A stretch of 64,000 bases of DNA from an uncultured Bacteroidales bacterium (GCA_944322575.1 CALUPK010000009.1:1-64000); one strand, 5' to 3'; counted from the first letter of the stretch, positions 17,912 to 27,891 are shown. Notes: a model not told the origin generated them from the letters alone. A program made the numbers and translations.

Positions 17912-18132
17912 GCTATCGCCCCTCCATGACGGCGGCAATAATCAGTTATGTCGTTCAGAACATCCTCCATGCGCAAGGTATGCGCAATACCGTAGTGCTC
18001 ATTCAAAAACTTTATGGCATCAAACCGTTTGAGATACCGGAATGCCTGACTTTCAGTTAAATGTTTTGCCTTGGCAAATTCGGCAATCATGACAACGATA
18101 TACTCAACCTTATTTCGTATTTCTGTACCCAT
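17908..18132 (-). CDS. DUF3791-domain protein
   Basis: A 74-residue protein with the DUF3791 pattern: IRNKVEYIVVMIAEFAKAKH, a SQAFRYLKRFDAIKFL helix, then YGIAHTLRMEDVLNDI. It is the first gene of the DUF3791/DUF3990/DUF3791-like operon; its stop overlaps the DUF3990 start by four bases (ATGA). DUF3791 genes sit next to DUF3990 genes in many genomes, which suggests a paired function such as toxin control, but no experiment is known to me. The start at 18132 is chosen because upstream in-frame codons lie in the promoter. Confidence 0.75.
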   Translation of the reverse strand: MGTEIRNKVEYIVVMIAEFAKAKHLTESQAFRYLKRFDAIKFLNEHYGIAHTLRMEDVLNDITDYCRRHGGAIA

Positions 18133-18161
18133 GATAATTCCCGTTTTCTGATTATTTAAGA

Positions 18162-18193
18162 CAAAAATACATTTTCCCTTCAAGAAAAGCAAA
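18162..18193 (-). promoter_or_regulatory. Full Bacteroidetes promoter of the DUF3791/DUF3990 operon
   Basis: On the minus strand TTTG (18190-18193) is followed after 20 bases by TATTTTTG (18162-18169), the complete -33/-7 pair with the ideal spacing. It lies about 30 bases upstream of the chosen start at 18132. Confidence 0.7.
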
Positions 18194-18212
18194 ATAGGTG
18201 GTAAATAAGTTG

Positions 18213-20573
18213 TTATTTAATTCGTCGGGAAAGGCCGCCGGCTGAGCGGTCCTCGGCCTGACGGACGTATTTGCGGCCGAAGCTCTGGCGCCAGGAGAGG
18301 GTTACGAGGCCGGACCAGGTCTGCCAGTCGCGGCGGTAGGTGTAGGCCGCGGTGGAGAAATGCTGCGGGCCGAAAGTGCCGAGCAGGTCGGTGGCCTCGA
18401 GGCTCAGCGTGCCTCCGAAGTCGAACTGCTTGGAGATGGAGAGATTCAGATAATGCCTCTCAGGCACTTTCCAGGTCAGGGAGCGCATGGGGGAGCTATA
18501 GCTGTAGGAGAGGATCATGAGCAGGCCGTGCTGCCGGGAGAGGTTCACAGTGTTGCGCAGGTCCGCCATCCAGTACCAGGTGGAGTAGGACATGTCGGTC
18601 TCACCGAGAGCGGCGTCAAGAGTCTCGTAGCCGGCGGAGGCATTCAGGCGGATCTCCCAGATGCCGTTTAGCAGGCGTTTGTTGATATCGGCTGTCAGAT
18701 GCAGCATGTTGTGGGTGCCGAAATTCCCTGTGGAGGATTTCATGACGTCTTTTCCGATGTATTCGTCGTAGTCGAAAATGGCATTGCCGTAATTCATCCA
18801 CATTACGGCGACGGTGTAGTCGTATAGGAAAGTGTAATTCAGTATCAATTCGTGTGCAAGTGCTGCGCTCAGCTGCGGATTACCGGTGCTGAAGGTATTC
18901 TCCGTGGTCCATATCCTGAACGGGTTGAGGTGGGTGTAGAAAGGCCGGTCGATGTTCATCCGGTAGTCCAGCATGAGGCTGTGTCTCCCCTCGTCGAGAT
19001 TCAGCATCACCGAGGCGGACGGGAACATATTGAAGTAGTTCTGGCTCACCTCCTCTCCGGTCGCCTCTTGTCTGCCGGAGATGCGGGTGTATTCTCCGCG
19101 CAGGCCGGCCGTGCTCCACAGGACTTCGTTCCACTGTCGGTCGTAGGAGATGTATGCACCGGAAATATGCTCACGGTACATGAAGCGGTTGTTCCAACTC
19201 GTGCTGTCGCTTCTGAAAAAGTCGTTGTCGAGCAGTGTCGAGGTATGTTCCAATCCGCTGTTCAGGGTACTTCCGTCGCTGAAGATATGGCGGTAGACTG
19301 CCTTGCCCTCGGCAGCCCGGAAGTCCTGGACTGTCTGCTGAATCCAGCTTTGCGGGGCGGGCCCGGTGATGTCCGTGCCGATGCGGGAGTTGTCGTAGTA
19401 GGCAGAATAGTTTGCGCTTATGTCGAGGCTGCTGCCCCGTCCGTCCGTTTTCAGGTTGTAGTACAGCTCAGCGCCTATACCCGGCTTTACCACAGGGTTG
19501 CCGGTCCTGGAAGAAACGAGGGAACTCTGCGTCAGAATGCCGTCGCGGAGATAGTCAGTGACTGTCTCATCGCGGATGTCAGTCCAGTCACCGTCCATGG
19601 CGAGGGAGGCTCCTATCGTGTTTTTCGGATTGATGTCGTATGTCAGGTTCAGGTTGCCGTGCAGCATGTACATGTCACTTTTCTTCTGTGACCGGTATTC
19701 GATATCCTTGTCTGTGTCGAAATAGCTGTAATGCTCAGTCTGTTCGATACGGCTGCCGTTGTTGATGAATCCGAGATTACCCGACACTGCCAGTCTATCC
19801 CCTGCCCAGCTGAGCCCCACGGCTGCTTCCGGGGAGACTTTCCGCGCATAGTACGTGCCTCTCAGGCTGGCGCTTCCCTCCAGTCCCTGTCCCGGCTCCT
19901 TCCTGTACACCACGTTGATGACCGCCCCGGAGGCCGAGGCCTTGTAGGCGGCCCCCGGAGAGGTTATCACTTCGATTTTCTCAATCTTCTCTGCCGGAGT
20001 GTTGCGCAGGATATCCATCGCTGCCTCCTGGCTCATGACCGGCTTGCGGCCGTCTACCCAGATTTCAACCTTTTTGTTTCCTAAGACTGTCACCGCCTCC
20101 CGGCTTACGGTCACGAGCGGGGCATAGCCGAGCATGGAGAATGCATCGGAGGCCGAGGCTATTTCAGTCGGCGGGGAATAGACCAGCTTGCCGGGACGTC
20201 GGCTGACCGTGCCCCTGTCGGCTGTTACGGTCACCTGCGCCAGAGTCTCGGAGGACTGCTCCAGGGTCACGACGAGATTGGACTTGGGGGGAGTGACGGT
20301 GAGTCTGACCTTTTCATATCCCATGCAGGACACCTCGACGATGAGCCGCTCTGCCGGACTGGTTCTCATTTCGAAGGCGAAGCAGCCGGAGGTATCGACG
20401 TAGGTAAAATTGAGCACGGAACTGTCTTCCGGGGAAATCAGGACGGCCAGTGCGGCGGGGACGGGCCGCCCCTGCCTGTCTATTACTCTCCCTTTGACGG
20501 ACAATGGCTCGGCAGCGTAGACTGTAAGCGCGGCCAGGAGCAGGAGTGAAAGGATCAATGCGGATTTTTTCAT
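18213..20573 (-). CDS. Outer-membrane beta-barrel receptor (TonB-dependent receptor-like)
   Basis: A 786-residue outer-membrane protein. A signal peptide (residues 1-20) is followed by a carboxypeptidase-regulatory-like (CnaB) domain (VKGRVIDRQGRPVPAA, about residues 24-105), a plug-like region with EKIEKIEVITSPGAAY (STN/plug style) near residue 205, and a long barrel rich in alternating aromatic strands (the OMP_b-brl_3 type). It has no SusD partner and does not end in the usual aromatic residue; instead a charged tail follows the last strand. Substrate unknown. I take the ATG at 20573 because upstream codons give no signal peptide. A TTG-N20-TATCTTTG promoter lies 25 bases upstream. Confidence 0.88.
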   Translation of the reverse strand: MKKSALILSLLLLAALTVYAAEPLSVKGRVIDRQGRPVPAALAVLISPEDSSVLNFTYVDTSGCFAFEMRTSPAERLIVEVSCMGYEKVRLTVTPPKSNLVVTLEQSSETLAQVTVTADRGTVSRRPGKLVYSPPTEIASASDAFSMLGYAPLVTVSREAVTVLGNKKVEIWVDGRKPVMSQEAAMDILRNTPAEKIEKIEVITSPGAAYKASASGAVINVVYRKEPGQGLEGSASLRGTYYARKVSPEAAVGLSWAGDRLAVSGNLGFINNGSRIEQTEHYSYFDTDKDIEYRSQKKSDMYMLHGNLNLTYDINPKNTIGASLAMDGDWTDIRDETVTDYLRDGILTQSSLVSSRTGNPVVKPGIGAELYYNLKTDGRGSSLDISANYSAYYDNSRIGTDITGPAPQSWIQQTVQDFRAAEGKAVYRHIFSDGSTLNSGLEHTSTLLDNDFFRSDSTSWNNRFMYREHISGAYISYDRQWNEVLWSTAGLRGEYTRISGRQEATGEEVSQNYFNMFPSASVMLNLDEGRHSLMLDYRMNIDRPFYTHLNPFRIWTTENTFSTGNPQLSAALAHELILNYTFLYDYTVAVMWMNYGNAIFDYDEYIGKDVMKSSTGNFGTHNMLHLTADINKRLLNGIWEIRLNASAGYETLDAALGETDMSYSTWYWMADLRNTVNLSRQHGLLMILSYSYSSPMRSLTWKVPERHYLNLSISKQFDFGGTLSLEATDLLGTFGPQHFSTAAYTYRRDWQTWSGLVTLSWRQSFGRKYVRQAEDRSAGGLSRRIK

Positions 20574-20597
20574 AACGGGTCGGGTTTGATGTTTCCG

Positions 20598-20628
20598 CAA
20601 AGATATGGGGGCGCACACCCGGTGTCAA
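20598..20628 (-). promoter_or_regulatory. Promoter of the outer-membrane receptor gene
   Basis: On the minus strand TTG (20626-20628) and TATCTTTG (20598-20605) are separated by 20 bases, matching the Bacteroidetes -33/-7 layout. Confidence 0.6.
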
Positions 20629-20756
20629 GGAAGAAAGAGTTGCGCTGTATATGGACTAATATCGTGAAAATGCGGCGATTAGGAAAGTGTAAAAACTTTC
20701 AGGTGCAGATTCTCAGCATCGTGGAGAGGTGTGGGGTGAAAGTTTTGTCTGGACGT

Positions 20757-20780
20757 AAAATACTGGAAAACCAGTTATTT
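20757..20780 (-). terminator. Terminator overlapping the stop codon of the 20775-21920 gene
   Basis: On the minus strand ACTGG and CCAGT (20771-20775 and 20762-20766) form a stem with a TTTT loop, flanked by partly pairing A/T arms and followed by T-rich sequence. The stop codon (20775-20777) overlaps the 5' arm by one base. Confidence 0.5.
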
Positions 20781-21920
20781 ACGATTCCAGTTGTAAAGTC
20801 TGTCGCGCAGGTATATCGAAAGTCTGTCCCTGGTGTTCATCTTCTTGGCGAGCCGCGTCTTGCGGATGTTGAGCCGGTTGAGGTCGGTGTTGAGAATGAC
20901 GCAGGCGGCACTTGAGGAGATTCCGCATATCATCAGGGATATCAGGAACTTGTCATCATCGGCCAGCCAGGGGAACTCATCGGTGAGACTCTGCATGAAG
21001 CCGGGATAGGAGGCCTCGACCAGCAGCCCTATGCGGTCAAATGCCTTTCCGCCGCTCAGCCCGTTTCCGAGGGTTTCCTTCACCCTCTTAGCCAGGGTCT
21101 CAGGATGCGTGGAAGATTCGTAGTAGATGTTTGCCAGCTCACCGGTGATTTTGAGCAGTTCCCCGGTAAACCCGATCAGTTCCTCACTTCCGCCCTGCCT
21201 TTGCTGCAGCATCACTGCCAGGGCCTTCCTGGCCCTTTCCTCCTGCCGCTGCCGCTCCTTCATTTTCCGCATTCCCCCTTCCAGTTCCCGGATTTCATCC
21301 TTCTGCCTGACCGATTCCTTTTCCATGTCCCTTGAAATCCAGGCGTGCAGGGATGTCCTGGCCCTTTGCTTCCTGAGTCTGCTGTAAAGAGTTATGCACG
21401 CAGCGGCCAGGGCCAGCACCACCGCAGAAAGCAGGATTACGGCGAGAGCACATCCCGTGAGAGAATCCTGCCCTTGCCCATCGGCTTCAGTTTCAGCCTC
21501 ATGCAGGGCATGGCTCATACTCTGTACCTGCCTGTGCAGTTCTTCGAACTGGATGCTGTCCGTGATATGCTCCAGCCGGCCCAAGCTCCTGTAGGCCCTC
21601 TTCCAGTCCTGTCCTGCCACAGCCGTTTCATGGCTGAGTACGTAGAATACGATGCTGTCCTCCGTTCCGCCGATGCGCATATTGTCCAGAAACAGCTCCA
21701 CCGAATCAGCCCATCCGTCGAGCACGGGCCTCCTGCCCTCCGAAGCCAGCGAGTCTACGGCCTTTTTGATAACCCTGTTGTATTCCCTTTCCGTAAGCAG
21801 TTGACCGCCATTGAAATCCACGGACACACCCTTCCCCTCCTGCCCGCAGCATAGCATACTGCTCAGCAACAAAGCCGCAATGGTCAGTGCGGGAAGAATG
21901 ATTGTCCGGATTATTCTCAT
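20775..21920 (-). CDS. Membrane-anchored helix-turn-helix regulator (short paralogue)
   Basis: A 381-residue protein with an exported N-terminus (signal peptide to about residue 26), a short helical sensor part, one membrane helix (GCALAVILLSAVVLALAAAC), a coiled coil (DEIRELEGGMRKMKERQRQE) and a C-terminal LuxR-like helix-turn-helix (DKFLISLMICGISSSAACVI through IRKTRLAKKM). The C-terminal half is homologous to the genes at 59722-61413 and 35294-36979, but the TPR sensor of those is reduced here. Such proteins are thought to transmit an envelope signal to a DNA-binding domain. The next gene upstream, ispE, ends 2 bases before the start. Targets unknown. Confidence 0.75.
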   Translation of the reverse strand: MRIIRTIILPALTIAALLLSSMLCCGQEGKGVSVDFNGGQLLTEREYNRVIKKAVDSLASEGRRPVLDGWADSVELFLDNMRIGGTEDSIVFYVLSHETAVAGQDWKRAYRSLGRLEHITDSIQFEELHRQVQSMSHALHEAETEADGQGQDSLTGCALAVILLSAVVLALAAACITLYSRLRKQRARTSLHAWISRDMEKESVRQKDEIRELEGGMRKMKERQRQEERARKALAVMLQQRQGGSEELIGFTGELLKITGELANIYYESSTHPETLAKRVKETLGNGLSGGKAFDRIGLLVEASYPGFMQSLTDEFPWLADDDKFLISLMICGISSSAACVILNTDLNRLNIRKTRLAKKMNTRDRLSIYLRDRLYNWNRK

Positions 21921-21922
21921 TG

Positions 21923-22717
21923 TCAGGATTTCTTGAAAATGCCGTAGACGGCGGAGCCGCTGCCGCTCATGGAGGCATAGACGGCGCCTTCGTCGTAGAG
22001 GGACTGCTTGAGGCGGGCGAGGGCGGGGTATCTGGCGAAGACGGGGCCTTCGAAGTCGTTGAGGATACGGTCCTTCCATTCTTCGACCGGGAGGGTGTCC
22101 AGGAGGTCGCTCAGGCCGCGGCCCGAGGGGTCGGGGGTGAGGGAGGCGTAGGCCTCGGCGGTGGAGACATGGATGCCTGGGGCAATGACCTTGATGCGGT
22201 ATTGTTCCTGAAGCTGCGTGACGGCTGTGGAGGTGCAGGGGGTGAGGACCTCCCCGCGGCCGCTGCCGTACATGGGCTGGCTGTAGATGAAGAAGGGGCA
22301 GTCGCTTCCGAGGCGGGCGGCATATTCCGCAAGGCGCCCGTCACTCAGACCGAGGTGGAAGAGCTCATTGAGCCCCCTGAGGGTCCAGGCTGCGTCGGAG
22401 GAGCCTCCGCCCATGCCGGCGCCGACGGGGATGTTCTTGCAGAGGTATATGCCTACCGGAGGCAGGCCGAACTCCCTCTGCAGCAGGCGGTAAGCCTTGA
22501 CGCACAGCTCTTTCTCGATGTCTCCGCCGGGCAGCTCGAAGGGTGTCCCATAATAATTCATCGAGACGGAGTCCGCCTCGATGATTTCCAGGATGTCCTC
22601 CCGCCAGTTGTCCACCGGAAAGAAGAGTGTCTCTATGTCGTGGTAGCCGTCGCTTCTGCGGGCGGTGACCCTCAGGCCGATGTTGATCTTCGGCCGAGGG
22701 TAGAGGACGATATTCAT
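21923..22717 (-). CDS. ispE: 4-diphosphocytidyl-2-C-methyl-D-erythritol kinase
   Basis: A GHMP-family kinase of 264 residues that phosphorylates CDP-methylerythritol, the fourth step of the MEP route to isoprenoids. The ATP-binding motif PVGAGMGGGSSDAA is at residues 97-110; the N-terminal KINIGLRVTARRSDGYHDI stretch and the C-terminal SGSGSAVYGIF stretch are typical. It lies between nrdJ (stop 4 bases before the start) and the regulator gene (2 bases after the stop), so the three are probably co-transcribed although functionally unrelated. Confidence 0.95.
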   Translation of the reverse strand: MNIVLYPRPKINIGLRVTARRSDGYHDIETLFFPVDNWREDILEIIEADSVSMNYYGTPFELPGGDIEKELCVKAYRLLQREFGLPPVGIYLCKNIPVGAGMGGGSSDAAWTLRGLNELFHLGLSDGRLAEYAARLGSDCPFFIYSQPMYGSGRGEVLTPCTSTAVTQLQEQYRIKVIAPGIHVSTAEAYASLTPDPSGRGLSDLLDTLPVEEWKDRILNDFEGPVFARYPALARLKQSLYDEGAVYASMSGSGSAVYGIFKKS

Positions 22718-22721
22718 GGCA

Positions 22722-25232
22722 TCAACCGCATTTGCCGTGACCGCAGTCCTGGCAGATCAGGCAGCCCTCCTGGTAGATGAGGTTGGTCGAGCCGCACTTC
22801 TCGCATTTCTGGCCGGACTCGTCCTTGGTGCCGTTGGGGATGTACTGCTTCAGGGCACGCTCCACACCGTTCTTCCATGTGTTGATGCTCTCGTCGTCGA
22901 GGTTGAGGCCCTTGACGAGGTTGAGGATGTCCACGATGGGCATGCCGTTGCGGATGACGCCGGAGATGAGCTTGGCGTAGTTCCAGAACTCCTGACGGAA
23001 CATGTGGGATATACCTCCTAGGACTCCGGGATAGCCGTAGCGGTCGGTGTAGTGGAAGTCGTAGCGGCTGGTGCCCTCCTCGGTCTTTTCCTTGACGATA
23101 CGGCCGGTGGTGATGGCCGTAGGCAGGTTGCGGGAGTCGTCCACCATACCGGTGAAGATCTCGTAGGGCTTGCCGTTCTGCTTGCCGACGAAGGCGATCC
23201 ACTGCTCGTTGCCGTTCTTGAAGCGGATGACGTCGGCCTCGAGGGACTTGGGTCTCTTCTTGGGCTTGATGACTCCGGCTCCGTCCTTGGCCGATACCAG
23301 CACTCCTGTACGGGAGCCGTCACGGTAGACGGTCACGCCCTTGCAGCCGGACTCCCAGGCGGTGCGGTAGACCTCGGCGACCATGTCCTCCTTGATGTCG
23401 TGGGGAAGGTTGACGGTTACGCTGATGGAGTGGTCCACCCATTTCTGCATGCGGCCCTGCATCTTTACTTTAGCTACCCAGTCTATGTCGTTGGAAGTGG
23501 CCTTGTTGTAGGGCGACTTTTTGACGAGTGCCTGTATCTCCTCCTCGCTCATCTGCTTTACCTGCTCGACATCGTAGCCGTTGACAGCGCACCAGGTGAG
23601 GAAGTGGTGGTGGAAAACGTAGTACTCCTCGAAGCAGTCTCCGTTCTCGTCCTTGAAGGCGATGACGGCGTTGAGGTCGTTGGGGTTGACTTTGCGGCGT
23701 CTCTTGTAGAAGGGCAGGAAGACGGGCTCGATGCCGGAGGTGGTCTGGGTCATCAGGGATGTGGTTCCGGTCGGGGCAATGGTAAGCATGGATATGTTGC
23801 GGCGGCCGTAGCGGACCATATTGTCGTAGAGCTCCTCGTCCTCCTTGCGGATGCGGGCGATCATCGGGTTGTTCTCCTCGCGCTTGGCGTCGAAGATGGG
23901 GAAGGCACCCCTCTCCTTGGCCATGTTGACCGAGGATGCGTAGGCTGCGAGGGCCAGGGTCTTCTGCACCTTGACGGCGAAATCGATGGAGGCGTCCGAG
24001 CCGTAGGTCAGGCCGAGGGCAGCGAGCATGTCGCCCTCTCCGGTGATACCGAGGCCGGTACGGCGTCCTCCGAGGGACTTCTCGCGTATCTTGATCCAAA
24101 GCTCGTACTCAGTGCGCTTAACATCATCGTCCTCAGGGTCCTGCCGTATCTTATCGAGAATAGCCTCTATCTTCTCCATCTCGAGGTCGATGAGGTCGTC
24201 CATCAGCCTCATTGCCTTGGTTACGTGCTGCTTGAAGAGGTCGAAGTCGAACTCTGCCTGAGGTGTGAAAGGATTGTTGACGTAGGAATAGAGGTTTACG
24301 GCTATCAACCTGCAGGAATCGTACGGGCAGAGGGGAATCTCGCCGCAGGGGTTGGTGCTTATGGTCTTATAGCCCAGGTCCGCGTAGCAGTCGGGAATGG
24401 ACTCGCGGATGACGGTGTCCCAGAAGAGGACTCCGGGCTCGGCGGACTGCCATGCGTTGTGGATGATCTTCTTCCACAGGGCGGAGGCGTCGATTTCCTT
24501 GGAGAACTTGGGGTGGTCGGAGTCGATGGGGTACTTCTGGACGTAGGGCTTGCCGCTCAGGGCGCAGCGCATGAACTCGTCGTCGATCCTTACGGAGACG
24601 TTGGCTCCGGTCACCTTGCCCTTCTCGAGCTTGGCGTCGATGAAGTTCTCTGCGTCGGGATGCTTGATGGAGATGGTCAGCATCAGGGCTCCGCGGCGTC
24701 CGTCCTGGGCCACCTCACGGGTGGAGTTGGAATAGCGCTCCATGAAGGGCACCACGCCGGTGGAGGTGAGGGCGCTGTTGAGCACCGGGCTGCCGGTGGG
24801 GCGGATGTGGGAAAGGTCGTGGCCTACTCCACCGCGGCGCTTCATCAGCTGCACCTGTTCCTCGTCTATCTTCATGATGCCGCCGTAGGAGTCGGCCTCG
24901 TGCTTGTTGCCGATGACGAAGCAGTTGGACAGGGAGGCTATCTGGTAGTTGTTGCCGATGCCCGCCATCGGGCCTCCCTGAGGGATGATGTACTTGAAAT
25001 CCCGGAGCAGCTCGTGAATCTCGGCTGCCGTCATAGGGTTGGGGTACTGCTGTTCAATCCTGGCAAACTCGTTCGCCAAGCGCCAGTGCATCTGGTCCGG
25101 TGAGGTCTCGTACAGGTTGCCGAAGGAGTCCTTCATGGCGTACTTGTTGATCCAGACCGAGGCAGCGAGCTCATCGCCGCGGAAATACTCTCTGCTTTCC
25201 CGCAGTGCTTCGTCGTAAGTCTTGTTATCCAT
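22722..25232 (-). CDS. nrdJ: Adenosylcobalamin-dependent ribonucleotide reductase (class II)
   Basis: An 836-residue enzyme that reduces ribonucleotides to deoxyribonucleotides with an adenosylcobalamin radical, so it works with or without oxygen. Visible landmarks are the redox Cys in LSNCFV (Cys104), the NPCGEIPL active-site motif at residues 294-301, and a C-terminal zinc-ribbon CEKCGSTNLIYQEGCLICQDC, followed by the GHGKCG end. I take ATG 25232 (MDNKTYDE). It links directly to the B12 uptake operon at 37-43 kb: the cell needs corrinoid for this reaction. ispE follows 4 bases later. Confidence 0.95.
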   Translation of the reverse strand: MDNKTYDEALRESREYFRGDELAASVWINKYAMKDSFGNLYETSPDQMHWRLANEFARIEQQYPNPMTAAEIHELLRDFKYIIPQGGPMAGIGNNYQIASLSNCFVIGNKHEADSYGGIMKIDEEQVQLMKRRGGVGHDLSHIRPTGSPVLNSALTSTGVVPFMERYSNSTREVAQDGRRGALMLTISIKHPDAENFIDAKLEKGKVTGANVSVRIDDEFMRCALSGKPYVQKYPIDSDHPKFSKEIDASALWKKIIHNAWQSAEPGVLFWDTVIRESIPDCYADLGYKTISTNPCGEIPLCPYDSCRLIAVNLYSYVNNPFTPQAEFDFDLFKQHVTKAMRLMDDLIDLEMEKIEAILDKIRQDPEDDDVKRTEYELWIKIREKSLGGRRTGLGITGEGDMLAALGLTYGSDASIDFAVKVQKTLALAAYASSVNMAKERGAFPIFDAKREENNPMIARIRKEDEELYDNMVRYGRRNISMLTIAPTGTTSLMTQTTSGIEPVFLPFYKRRRKVNPNDLNAVIAFKDENGDCFEEYYVFHHHFLTWCAVNGYDVEQVKQMSEEEIQALVKKSPYNKATSNDIDWVAKVKMQGRMQKWVDHSISVTVNLPHDIKEDMVAEVYRTAWESGCKGVTVYRDGSRTGVLVSAKDGAGVIKPKKRPKSLEADVIRFKNGNEQWIAFVGKQNGKPYEIFTGMVDDSRNLPTAITTGRIVKEKTEEGTSRYDFHYTDRYGYPGVLGGISHMFRQEFWNYAKLISGVIRNGMPIVDILNLVKGLNLDDESINTWKNGVERALKQYIPNGTKDESGQKCEKCGSTNLIYQEGCLICQDCGHGKCG

Positions 25233-25329
25233 GCTGTTACGTATTAGTTTTCTAACGAAAATGGTCTGCAAGTTAGGGCTAATTCCGGCAGCGGCAAAAT
25301 GGGAACAGGTGAAGTTATTAACGGAGTTT

Positions 25330-26337
25330 TTAACAGCAGTTGCGGCAGCAGCTCTTGCAGTCTGTGAATTCGCCTCTTAGCCTCCTCTCGGTCAGAGAGG
25401 CCATCCGCTCTTTCAGCTCCGGGGAGCTGATCTTGTCCAGAACGGCGTATGCAAATGCCAGCTGCTGAAGGACCCTGGCTTCTTTCAAGGGTATGCCGCG
25501 GGAGCGCATGTAGAAGAGCTCGTCCTCGTTGAGGCGGCCGTTTGTGGCTCCATGCGAGCATTTTACGTCATCGGCGTAAATTTCTAACTGGGGCTGGGCA
25601 AATGCGCGGGCGTCGCGGCTGAGCAGGAGGTTGTGGCATTCCTGGTAGGCTTCGGTCTTCTGGGCGTCGGGGAAGACGTGGATCAGGCCGGAGAAATATG
25701 CGGAGGCGCTGTCATCGAGGATGCCCTTGAACAGCTCCCGGCTGTGGCACTCGGGGACGCGGTGCCGGACCTTGAGGGTGTTGGTCACTTTCTGGGTGCC
25801 GTCCACTAAGTAGAGACCGCTGATGTCGCAGGAGGCGTGAGGGGCGTCGAGGCTGACGGTGATGTCATTGTCAATCACTCCGCCGTGGAGGGTGAGGATG
25901 ACGGCCTTGAGAGATGCGCCCTCGCCTATGTGGATGTCGAACCGGGTGTTGTGCGTGGCCCGGTTGTGCTCGTTCTGCATGATGACGATGTCGGCAGAGG
26001 CCCCGGCCTCCAGGGTGATGCTGACATTGCCCTCGGTGTGGAAGGGATTCTCTGCAAATGTGTGGGAGCAGAGGATTAGCCGGGCGCTGCTGCCCTCCTC
26101 GAAGTGGAAGGACGCCCGGGTGCTGATGTCCTCCGGATGCTTTTCCGTGCGGATGCTGATGACCTGGAGGGCCTCATCGTATATTTTTCCTCTCTCGAAG
26201 CGGATGTCCAGCGGACGGCCCGTGCCCTGGACCCCGCCGTCGATCATGAAGACCTGGCGGCTGCCGGGAAGGGGAACCTTGCAGCGGAAGCCTCCCTCGA
26301 TATTGTGCTCGGGAGCGTAGATGTAGTTCTCTGTCAT
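25330..26337 (-). CDS. sufD: Fe-S cluster assembly protein SufD
   Basis: A 335-residue beta-helix protein of the SufB/SufD family, part of the SufBC2D scaffold that assembles iron-sulfur clusters. The C-terminal CSHGATNGRLNEDELFYMRSR stretch is the family signature. It ends with a Cys-rich tail (CKSCCRNCC), which is unusual and worth noting, since SufD normally lacks such a cluster. It starts 15 bases after sufC and both are in one operon with a TATTTTTG promoter ahead of sufC. No sufS or sufE follows; the downstream neighbour is nrdJ. Confidence 0.92.
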   Translation of the reverse strand: MTENYIYAPEHNIEGGFRCKVPLPGSRQVFMIDGGVQGTGRPLDIRFERGKIYDEALQVISIRTEKHPEDISTRASFHFEEGSSARLILCSHTFAENPFHTEGNVSITLEAGASADIVIMQNEHNRATHNTRFDIHIGEGASLKAVILTLHGGVIDNDITVSLDAPHASCDISGLYLVDGTQKVTNTLKVRHRVPECHSRELFKGILDDSASAYFSGLIHVFPDAQKTEAYQECHNLLLSRDARAFAQPQLEIYADDVKCSHGATNGRLNEDELFYMRSRGIPLKEARVLQQLAFAYAVLDKISSPELKERMASLTERRLRGEFTDCKSCCRNCC

Positions 26338-26352
26338 TGTCCTGCCTCCACG

Positions 26353-27114
<762 letters not shown>

Positions 27115-27138
27115 AGTCTTTCTGTTTTGTGCGGAGTG

Positions 27139-27146
27139 CAAAAATA
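27139..27146 (-). promoter_or_regulatory. -7 box of sufCD
   Basis: TATTTTTG on the minus strand, 24 bases upstream of the sufC ATG. It indicates that sufCD has its own promoter despite being cut off from sufB. Confidence 0.55.
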
Positions 27147-27165
27147 CAATATTTTCCGGATGTTG

Positions 27166-27795
27166 CTATGCCTTCTCACGGTAAAGACGCCACCAGTTGA
27201 TGATGGAGGCCGCGCCGTTGATAAGGTAGAGGGCGCAGACTATCGGCATGAATACGTGCCCGACGGATATGTGCAGGATAATCTGGGTGATGTTCACTGC
27301 CAGCCATGCCACCCAGCAGTCCCATTTCTTGAGGGCCGAGAGGAACTGGGCGACGAGGATGAGGGCGGTCACGCAGGCGTCCAAGTAGGGCACGGGGTCG
27401 TGGGTGAGGGTCTCGAGCAGCCAGCCCCAGAGCCAGCCGAGTGCGAATATTGCCGCCACGGACACTGCCCTCTGCGGCCAGGTCAGCATGGAGACCTTCA
27501 GGGACCTACCGTCTTTCTCACTCACCTCCTCCGGCTTCGGATGGGTCCAGCGGTAGTGTCCGAGGATGTTGATTCCCAAGGATATGGGCTGCAGCAGCAT
27601 GTTGGCCCACAGGGCTTTGTTCCAGAACATGAGGAAGAGCAGGGCGGAGTACACGTATCCCACCCAGAAATTGTACTTGCTGTTGCGTCCTGCTAAGAAT
27701 ACGCAGGTCAGTCCCGCTATCGACGTGATGAGGTCGATCAGCAGCACCGGAGTGTCTCCGTTGAAAGTGAAAAGGGTATAGTTCAGCCAGTCCAT
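27166..27795 (-). CDS. pnuC: Nicotinamide riboside transporter PnuC
   Basis: A 209-residue integral membrane protein with about seven helices. It contains the PnuC patterns: LITSIAGLTCVFLAGRNSKYNFWVG near residue 25-50, Trp/Asn pairs around SALKKWDCWVAW, and NITQIILHI. PnuC moves nicotinamide riboside into the cell for NAD synthesis by facilitated diffusion; a kinase (NadR/NrK) is not in the window. It has its own TATTTTTG box 20 bases upstream, so it is a separate unit that happens to interrupt the suf cluster. Confidence 0.9.
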   Translation of the reverse strand: MDWLNYTLFTFNGDTPVLLIDLITSIAGLTCVFLAGRNSKYNFWVGYVYSALLFLMFWNKALWANMLLQPISLGINILGHYRWTHPKPEEVSEKDGRSLKVSMLTWPQRAVSVAAIFALGWLWGWLLETLTHDPVPYLDACVTALILVAQFLSALKKWDCWVAWLAVNITQIILHISVGHVFMPIVCALYLINGAASIINWWRLYREKA

Positions 27796-27815
27796 GAGCG
27801 TTATGGTTAGGGCCG

Positions 27816-27823
27816 CAAAAATA
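27816..27823 (-). promoter_or_regulatory. -7 box of pnuC
   Basis: TATTTTTG on the minus strand, 20 bases upstream of the pnuC ATG. Confidence 0.5.
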
Positions 27824-27891
27824 ACGAAAAACTGCGAACCATGACATCTGCGCCATTTTCTCTGCTCTCCGTCGTATCGGTTTCCCTATTC

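Noticed and set aside
23052..25103. 683-codon open frame antisense to nrdJ
   Set aside because: Composition (Val/Leu/Gly/Asp repeats) mirrors nrdJ; no domain, no start context.
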